Assembly: GCA_903894575.1 (NCBI GenBank)
Contig: CAITQQ010000254.1
Span: 1 to 42,334, forward strand
DNA: 42,334 nt
Direction of reading: 5' to 3'
DNA from: an uncultured bacterium
Lineage (GTDB): Bacteria; Bacteroidota; Bacteroidia; Chitinophagales; Chitinophagaceae
Shown here: piece by piece, positions 36,371 to 42,334 of the stretch
How positions within the stretch are numbered: the stretch's first letter is position 1
Layout of the letters: every line of letters begins with the position of its first letter
Program-made: the position numbers and the translations under genes
The notes under the pieces: generated by a model
What the model saw: only the letters and a program-made list of their open reading frames with translations
What the model was told of the DNA's origin: nothing
Databases searched by the model: none

Positions 36371-37297
36371 TTACCACTGCTTTTCCTGGATACTGTCCAG
36401 GATGGTGAGATAGCTCACATAACGCTCCTCATGGATTTCCGCTTTGATGACGGCTTTCTTGACTGCACAACCCGGCTCGTTGATGTGCATGCAATCATTG
36501 AACTGGCAATCGTTCATGACGGCCCTCATTTCAGGAAAATAATGGGAGAGCTCTTGTTTTGAAATATCTGCAATGGCAAACTCACGCATGCCCGGCGTGT
36601 CAATCAGTCTTCCGCCCTTGGGGAGATCATACATTTCCGCAAATGTAGTGGTATGCATTCCCTTTCCACTCCAATCACTGACCTCACTGGTGCGGATGTT
36701 TTCATTTTCCAGGATCTCATTGATCAGGCTTGATTTTCCAACACCGGAATGTCCACTGATCAGGGTCATCTTATCATGCAAAACATCCCTCAGCACATCT
36801 ATGCCTTCCTTGGTTCTGACGGAAGTCAAGAGTACTTTATAGCCTACGCCCTCATACATGGCCTTTCTTTCTTCAAATAGCTGCATCTCCTGCTCCCCAT
36901 AAATATCAGCTTTATTGAACAACACAATGGCTGGGATGTGAAAGGCTTCACAGGTAACCAGAAAGCGGTCTATGAAACCTACAGAAGTGCGCGGATCTTT
37001 GAGTGTGGCCACCAACAAAGACTGGTCCAGGTTGGAGGCAATGATATGGTGCATCCTCCTGTTGGCGGGAGAGATCCTGTTGACATAATTTCTCCGTGGG
37101 AAAAGCTCAGTAATCATGACCCGGTTTTCCAGTTCATCCTCCATTTCAAAGGCAACCTCATCGCCTACTGCTATAGGATTTGTTGAAGTGATGCCATCCA
37201 TCTTGAATTTACCCTTCAGCCTCGCTTTGTAAAAAGCATTGTCCTCTCCTTTTACGGAGTACCAGCTTCCTGTCGATTTATAGATGGTTCCCTTCAT
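36371..37297 (-). CDS. rsgA: Ribosome small subunit-dependent GTPase A
   Basis: MKGTIYKSTGSWYSVKGEDNAFYKARLKGKF, circularly permuted GTPase motifs (LFNKADIY, SGHSGVGKSSLINE, DTPGMREF), C-terminal zinc finger CQFNDCMHINEPGCAVK. Confidence 0.96.
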   Translation of the reverse strand: MKGTIYKSTGSWYSVKGEDNAFYKARLKGKFKMDGITSTNPIAVGDEVAFEMEDELENRVMITELFPRRNYVNRISPANRRMHHIIASNLDQSLLVATLKDPRTSVGFIDRFLVTCEAFHIPAIVLFNKADIYGEQEMQLFEERKAMYEGVGYKVLLTSVRTKEGIDVLRDVLHDKMTLISGHSGVGKSSLINEILENENIRTSEVSDWSGKGMHTTTFAEMYDLPKGGRLIDTPGMREFAIADISKQELSHYFPEMRAVMNDCQFNDCMHINEPGCAVKKAVIKAEIHEERYVSYLTILDSIQEKQW

Positions 37298-37323
37298 TCT
37301 TGCTGCAAGGTAAACATATCGGG

Positions 37324-39036
37324 TTAACTGAGGTATTTTGCAACGATCGGGAACCTTCTTCCTACTCCAAAAGCTTTGGTACTTACCCTGATGATGGGGC
37401 AAAACTGGTTCCGTTTGTATTCACTGGCATTGACCAATTTCAAGGCCCGTTTTACCAGCACTTCATCAAACCCAGCGGCAATGATGTCTGCAAGGTCTTT
37501 CCGCCGTTCGATATAGAGATAGAGGATCCTGTCGAGTACATCATATTCAGGAAGACTATCACTATCCTTTTGATTGGGCCTCAGCTCTGCTGAAGGAGCC
37601 TTGGTGAGGATATGATTGGGAATGATTTCTTCATAGCGATTGAGGTACTGGGCCAGCGCATATACCTGTGTTTTGTACAAGTCACCGATAACACTTAATC
37701 CACCTGCCATATCTCCATAGAGGGTTCCATATCCTGTAGCCAGCTCACTTTTGTTGGAGGTATTGAGCAAAACATGACCAAATTTATTGGCAATGGCCAT
37801 AAGGATATTTCCCCTGCTGCGGCTTTGCATGTTCTCCTCCGCCAGTCCGAATGCAGTGCCAGCAAACAAAGGATCCAATGCACCAAGGATGGCTTCGTAC
37901 ACGGGTTGGATCGGCACAACATGGTAGGGATTCCCCAATTGTTTGCTGAGCGCAACTGCATCATCAACAGAGTGGCTGCTTGAAAAGCCGGAAGGCATCA
38001 ACACTGCAGTAACATTCTCCTTCCCCAACGCTTCTACAGCAAGGGTAAGCACCACGGCAGAATCAATACCACCACTTGATCCAAGGATTGCTTTTGTAAA
38101 ACCCATCTTGGAAAAATAATCGCGGATGCCCAATACCAGTGCGTCTTTTACCTGTGCAATATTGTTCTCTTTGGTGAGGTAGTCGATGATGGTGTCTGGA
38201 TCATCGGTTTTGGCAACCCGCATGTCTGCCGTCATCAAATGATGACTGCTTGTATCTGCTGTATCAAGTTTCCCCAGCAGGGTATCGGTATCGACCAGTA
38301 GATAGTCCTCTTTAAAATATTTCATCTCAGCAACAACCACAGCATTGTCAGCACATGCCAGGCTGCCCCCATCAAAAACAATTTCAGTCTGTGCGCCAAC
38401 CGCGTTGCAATAAATCATGGGCAGCTTGTACTTCTTCACGTTCAGGCGAATCACTTCTTTGCGGTCCTCATCATGATCATAGTCGAATGGAGAAGCGGAG
38501 AGATTGATCATGAGATCAGGTTTTTGCTTCATCAATTCATCCATGGGGCAGACCCTGTAGAGCGGATTATCGCCCAGGTTCCAGATGTCTTCGCAAATGG
38601 TGATGGCCAATTTTTTGCCCATGAATTCAATGCAATGCCAACTGTATGCGGGCTCAAAATAACGGTACTCATCAAATACATCGTAATTGGGCAGCAAGCT
38701 CTTGCTGGCAATTCCCTGGACTTTGCCATTGTGCAGCAGCAGGGCTGAGTTCAAAAGATGTTTTCCCTCTGATTGTGGGTTTGGTGTGGGTGCACCAACG
38801 ATAATACCAATTCCATGGCTATGCTGCGCAATCTCCTGAATGGTTTTTTCTGTTTGCTGCAAGAAATCCTCAAACTCCAAAAAGTCGCGGGGAGGATAAC
38901 CACATACTGATAATTCAGAAAAGACAACCAAATCTGCACCAGCCTTTTTCCCCTCCTCAACAGCCTGGATAATTTTGTCCCTGTTGAGGGTAAAATTTCC
39001 AATATGGTAATTCTGTTGGGCGATATAAATCTTCAT
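37324..39036 (-). CDS. nadE: Glutamine-dependent NAD+ synthase (nitrilase domain plus synthetase domain)
   Basis: N-terminal nitrilase (LVVFSELSVCGYPPRDFLE, TICEDIW) and synthetase domain (LGSSGGIDSAVVLTLAVEALG, NKSELATGYGTLYGDMAGG). Confidence 0.97.
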   Translation of the reverse strand: MKIYIAQQNYHIGNFTLNRDKIIQAVEEGKKAGADLVVFSELSVCGYPPRDFLEFEDFLQQTEKTIQEIAQHSHGIGIIVGAPTPNPQSEGKHLLNSALLLHNGKVQGIASKSLLPNYDVFDEYRYFEPAYSWHCIEFMGKKLAITICEDIWNLGDNPLYRVCPMDELMKQKPDLMINLSASPFDYDHDEDRKEVIRLNVKKYKLPMIYCNAVGAQTEIVFDGGSLACADNAVVVAEMKYFKEDYLLVDTDTLLGKLDTADTSSHHLMTADMRVAKTDDPDTIIDYLTKENNIAQVKDALVLGIRDYFSKMGFTKAILGSSGGIDSAVVLTLAVEALGKENVTAVLMPSGFSSSHSVDDAVALSKQLGNPYHVVPIQPVYEAILGALDPLFAGTAFGLAEENMQSRSRGNILMAIANKFGHVLLNTSNKSELATGYGTLYGDMAGGLSVIGDLYKTQVYALAQYLNRYEEIIPNHILTKAPSAELRPNQKDSDSLPEYDVLDRILYLYIERRKDLADIIAAGFDEVLVKRALKLVNASEYKRNQFCPIIRVSTKAFGVGRRFPIVAKYLS

Positions 39037-39138
39037 GGAGCAAAATTGAGGAATTAAAGGGAATTTTTGTTAAAAAGAAAAAGGGGTGAGATGGTCAATG
39101 GCAGAATGATTATTTTTAATCTCCAAAACTGAAAACAA

Positions 39139-40197
39139 ATGAAGTTGAGCATGCGAACCCCATTGATGGTTGCCCTGGTTTTTATTGCAGGATTGTTGTT
39201 CTCCGGCTGTGATGAAAGCCCTGCCAAGCCTGACGTCAGCCATATCAAGGTCAACTTGAAAATGCATCGTTTTGAAAAAGACTTTTTTGCACTGGATACC
39301 AACGATCTTGACGCAGGATTTGAAAAACTAAGGGTTGACTACCATGATTTTTTGAATGATTTCACAGGAAAAATCCTTGGGCTCGAAGGAAAGGATACTT
39401 CCCAGTGGGATATGGCAATCAAAGCATTTTTGAGGGACTACAGACCCATTTATGATTCTGCACAAAAAATTGAGAAAGGCATCAATGCAGCAAAATCAGA
39501 CATTGAACAGGGATTGAAATACGTAAAATATTATTTTCCATCCTACCGGTTGCCCGAAGCATTCATCACTTTCATTGGCCCCATAGATGCTTTTGCCTAT
39601 GGTCAAACCGGAGGATCTGGAGACATCATCACAACCTTTGGCCTCTGTGCAGGTCTTCAATTGCACCTTGGCGGAAATTCAATGGTCTACAATAGCGAGG
39701 CTGGAATGCAGCTCTATCCCGAGTACATCTCAAGGAAATTTGATACAGACAATATTGCGGTGAATTGCATCAAGAACATCATCGATGATATCTATCCTCC
39801 ACTTCAGGCCGGTGAATCAATGCTGACCATTATGGTAGACCACGGAAAGCGCATGTACTTGCTGGACCTGCTGTTGCCAGATGCAAAAGAGGAGATTAAA
39901 CTTGGCTATACTTCAACCCAATTAGAGGCGGTGAAGAAAAGCGAAGGATTCATTTGGAACTACTTCAATGAAAACAACCTGCTTTTTGAAAAGGATCTGT
40001 TGAAGATGCGTTCCTTTGTTACAGATGGGCCATCCACTGATGAGTTTGGATTGGGTTCACCGGGTTTTATTTCCCTGTATACTGGAAGACAGCTCATCAG
40101 ATCCTACATAAAAAAACATCCAGACACAAGCCTCAATGAACTGCTTGCGCTGGATGCCAATAAAATTCTTTCTGGTGCTGGTTATAAACCCAGGTAA
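39139..40197 (+). CDS. gldB: Gliding motility lipoprotein GldB-like
   Basis: Lipobox LLFSGCDES; HRFEKDFFALDTNDLDAGFEKLRVDYHDFLNDFTGKILG; YFPSYRLPEAFITFIGPIDAFAYG. GldB family pattern, next to nadE. Confidence 0.83.
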   Translation: MKLSMRTPLMVALVFIAGLLFSGCDESPAKPDVSHIKVNLKMHRFEKDFFALDTNDLDAGFEKLRVDYHDFLNDFTGKILGLEGKDTSQWDMAIKAFLRDYRPIYDSAQKIEKGINAAKSDIEQGLKYVKYYFPSYRLPEAFITFIGPIDAFAYGQTGGSGDIITTFGLCAGLQLHLGGNSMVYNSEAGMQLYPEYISRKFDTDNIAVNCIKNIIDDIYPPLQAGESMLTIMVDHGKRMYLLDLLLPDAKEEIKLGYTSTQLEAVKKSEGFIWNYFNENNLLFEKDLLKMRSFVTDGPSTDEFGLGSPGFISLYTGRQLIRSYIKKHPDTSLNELLALDANKILSGAGYKPR

Positions 40198-41270
40198 GGC
40201 TGTGGGCGTTGTCCCATGGTATGCATGAACCTCACGTGTGAGGCAATCGCTGCCCTTGTGGTGGGGAAATAATTGTAATAAAGATCAAACTGCTCACAGG
40301 TCTGTTTCACAATTTCGCTGATGGCAGGATAATGGATATGGCTGATCCTTGGGAAAAGGTGGTGTTCAATTTGATAATTCAATCCACCAACAAACCAAGT
40401 AACAATCCTGTTCGAGAAAGCAAAATTGGCGGTTGTTTTCACCTGATGAATGGCCCACTCATTTTCAATTTTGACCGGATCTACACCAGCTGCTTCAAAC
40501 TCAGCATGCTCTACAACATGTGCCAATTGAAAGACCACTGCAATGGTAACACCCAAGGTAAACTGACTGATCACAAAACCAATCAGCCAGGCCTGCCAGC
40601 CAATCATCAAAATGGGTACAACTATGTAGAAAGCAATGAAAAACATCTTACCTGTCCAAAATACGACATGGTCCATGGTTTCCATTTTCTTCAATGGAGT
40701 GGTATGGATTTTTTTCGAAAAATACTTGGTGTAATCCATCAGGAACATGAACAATGAGGTGAAACCATACAAGGCGAACATGTATATGCTCTGGTACTTG
40801 TGCATGGGCTTCCAAGGCTGGGTTGAACATTGACGCATGAATGGCATATTGTTGATGTCATCATCAACGCCATCAACATTGGTATAGGTATGGTGAATGA
40901 TATTGTGTTTCAACTTCCACATGAATGCATTGCCCCCAAGAAAATTATGGGTAAGTCCAAAAATATCATTGACCCATCCTTTGGTGGAGAAACTACCATG
41001 ACAGGCATCATGCATCACATTGAATCCAATGGCAGCCATGTTGAGTCCAAACACAACCCAGAGCATGGATGAAACAGCCCAATGCATATCGACCATCATC
41101 AACGCCAAATAAATACCAATGGCAGTTGGAAGCAAGATCATTGTTTTGCCATAAAGCTTCCAATTGCCCGTTTTCTTCATGCCATTGTGTTCGAAATAAG
41201 CATCCACTTCTGCTTTCAATGCATTGAAAAAAACTTTGTTCTTGTTGTTGAACGTTACCTTATATCCCAT
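40182..41270 (-). CDS. Membrane fatty acid desaturase (acyl-CoA / front-end-like desaturase)
   Basis: Histidine boxes HDACHGS, HNIIHHTYTNVDG and QIEHHLFPRISHIHYP. Confidence 0.92.
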   Translation of the reverse strand: MGYKVTFNNKNKVFFNALKAEVDAYFEHNGMKKTGNWKLYGKTMILLPTAIGIYLALMMVDMHWAVSSMLWVVFGLNMAAIGFNVMHDACHGSFSTKGWVNDIFGLTHNFLGGNAFMWKLKHNIIHHTYTNVDGVDDDINNMPFMRQCSTQPWKPMHKYQSIYMFALYGFTSLFMFLMDYTKYFSKKIHTTPLKKMETMDHVVFWTGKMFFIAFYIVVPILMIGWQAWLIGFVISQFTLGVTIAVVFQLAHVVEHAEFEAAGVDPVKIENEWAIHQVKTTANFAFSNRIVTWFVGGLNYQIEHHLFPRISHIHYPAISEIVKQTCEQFDLYYNYFPTTRAAIASHVRFMHTMGQRPQPYLGL

Positions 41271-41305
41271 AAAAAATCTATTGCCTTAAAGAATAAACGA
41301 TTATA

Positions 41306-41313
41306 CAAATTTA
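41306..41313 (-). promoter_or_regulatory. Bacteroidota -7 promoter box upstream of desaturase
   Basis: Minus strand TAAATTTG, exact TAnnTTTG, about 35 nt upstream of the ATG. Confidence 0.45.
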
Positions 41314-41335
41314 CACCAACTACAAATAGCCCCGC

Positions 41336-41722
41336 TTAATTTCTTTTGCTGGGAGCCTCCAATTGAAAAACTGGAATCTTAACCTGAAAACGCTGTTTGG
41401 TATTGACATTTTCCATCAGATAGGTTCCAAACATCTTGCCCAATTCAGACTTGAGGTTGCAACCGGAAATATATTGGTACTGCTCATGGGGTTTTATGAT
41501 GGGCTGAACACCGATGACACCTTCCCCCTCTACTTCCTTCTGCTCCGTGTTGCTGTCATGTATAAACCAATGGCGGCGAAGGAGTTGAACCGGAAAAGCA
41601 TTGTTGTTTTCTATGGTAATCCTGTAGGCAAACATGAATTCATTGAGCACAGGATTGGAATAATCCGGTTGGTAGAATTGCTCTACAATGATATTGATGC
41701 CTTCGGTTACCTTAGACTCCAT
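41336..41722 (-). CDS. apaG: ApaG domain protein
   Basis: MFAYRITIENNNAFPVQLLRRHWFIHDSNTEQKEVEGEGVIGVQPIIKPHEQYQYISGCNLKSELGKMFGTYLM. Confidence 0.95.
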   Translation of the reverse strand: MESKVTEGINIIVEQFYQPDYSNPVLNEFMFAYRITIENNNAFPVQLLRRHWFIHDSNTEQKEVEGEGVIGVQPIIKPHEQYQYISGCNLKSELGKMFGTYLMENVNTKQRFQVKIPVFQLEAPSKRN

Positions 41723-41736
41723 TTTGCAGATTTATT

Positions 41737-41744
41737 CAAATATA
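41737..41744 (-). promoter_or_regulatory. Bacteroidota -7 promoter box upstream of apaG
   Basis: Minus strand TATATTTG, exact TAnnTTTG, 14 nt before the ATG. Confidence 0.5.
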
Positions 41745-41837
41745 AAAATTATCCTCAATCAAAAAATACAGAACATAATTTTTGTAACTTGATTGCTCAT
41801 TACTTTAACCTTATACATTGTTAACAACAACTCTATC

Positions 41838-42334
41838 ATGAAAAAGTTCTTTTCAACCTTTTTAACAGTTGGCACTTCCATTGCTGCCTTTTCTCAAGCA
41901 CATACCGGGGATCCAAAACTCACAGAATTATGGGATCCTGTGCCAGCCATCGTACAGCCGGGAAAAACAGCGCAGGACGCACCATCAGACGCCATCGTTC
42001 TTTTCAACGGAAAAGATTTTTCTGCCTGGAACGGGAACAAAGGGCCAGTTGAATGGACATTGGAAGACAATGCCATGACAGTTAAGAGAGGGAGTGGTGG
42101 CATCACCACAAAAAAAGGTTTTGGTGACTGCCAGTTGCACATAGAGTGGCGCACCCCTTCGGTGGTCAAAGGAGAAGGACAAGGAAGGGGAAACAGTGGC
42201 ATCTTCCTGATGGGAAGGTATGAGCTGCAGGTGTTGGACAACTTCAACAACAAAACCTACTCCAACGGACAGGTGGGAAGCATTTACAAACAACTGATTC
42301 CATTGGCCAATGCCAGCAGACCTCCCGGAGAATG
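41838..42334 (+). CDS. DUF1080 (3-keto-disaccharide hydrolase-like) secreted protein, truncated by window end
   Basis: Not in the ORF track because no stop occurs before the end. [21 protein letters not shown] signal peptide, then [57 protein letters not shown]...[35 protein letters not shown]. Confidence 0.9.
   Translation, partial: MKKFFSTFLTVGTSIAAFSQAHTGDPKLTELWDPVPAIVQPGKTAQDAPSDAIVLFNGKDFSAWNGNKGPVEWTLEDNAMTVKRGSGGITTKKGFGDCQLHIEWRTPSVVKGEGQGRGNSGIFLMGRYELQVLDNFNNKTYSNGQVGSIYKQLIPLANASRPPGE

Noticed and set aside
41781-41808. Possible -33/-7 pair (TTTG ... TACTTTAA) upstream of the DUF1080 gene
   Set aside because: -7 box mismatched and spacing short; not strong enough to list as a promoter.
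1-42334. Search by eye for CRISPR arrays, tandem repeats, IS ends, tRNA or rRNA genes, defence islands
   Set aside because: No repeated spacer structure, transposase, integrase, restriction or toxin-antitoxin genes recognised; gene content is housekeeping. tRNAscan or Rfam runs would be needed to exclude small RNAs formally.

Overview
The window is a gene-dense segment of a Bacteroidota chromosome, probably Chitinophagaceae-like (inferred from gene content and codon style). It carries about 37 protein-coding genes and is mostly housekeeping. Recognisable genes include POT and OPT peptide transporters, an AlkB-type alkane monooxygenase, serS, a cyclophilin PPIase, gcvH, a VanZ-like protein, prfA, an amidohydrolase, recO, a PorZ-like T9SS protein, an MMPL/RND exporter, a TlpA-like protein, gatB, alaS, two M23 peptidases, a MerR regulator, an MscS channel, lpxH, a LUD protein, ftsH, rsfS, birA, bcp, carB, a class III aminotransferase, a gamma-carbonic anhydrase, rsgA, nadE, gldB, a fatty acid desaturase, apaG and a DUF1080 protein cut by the window end. 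I found no CRISPR array, phage, IS element, rRNA or tRNA, and no convincing new multi-gene defence or metabolic system. The most interesting signals are non-coding. (1) Exact Bacteroidota -7 promoter boxes (TAnnTTTG, often TAnnTTTGC) lie upstream of many genes, and in several cases the box ends only 3-4 nt before the ATG, suggesting leaderless mRNAs. (2) Some divergent gene pairs have tightly packed or overlapping promoters. (3) A hairpin plus U-tract sits directly behind a promoter-like box in the carB leader. (4) A structured region with a minus-strand terminator lies between vanZ and prfA and is partly embedded in vanZ coding sequence. All promoter and RNA claims are motif-based and untested.
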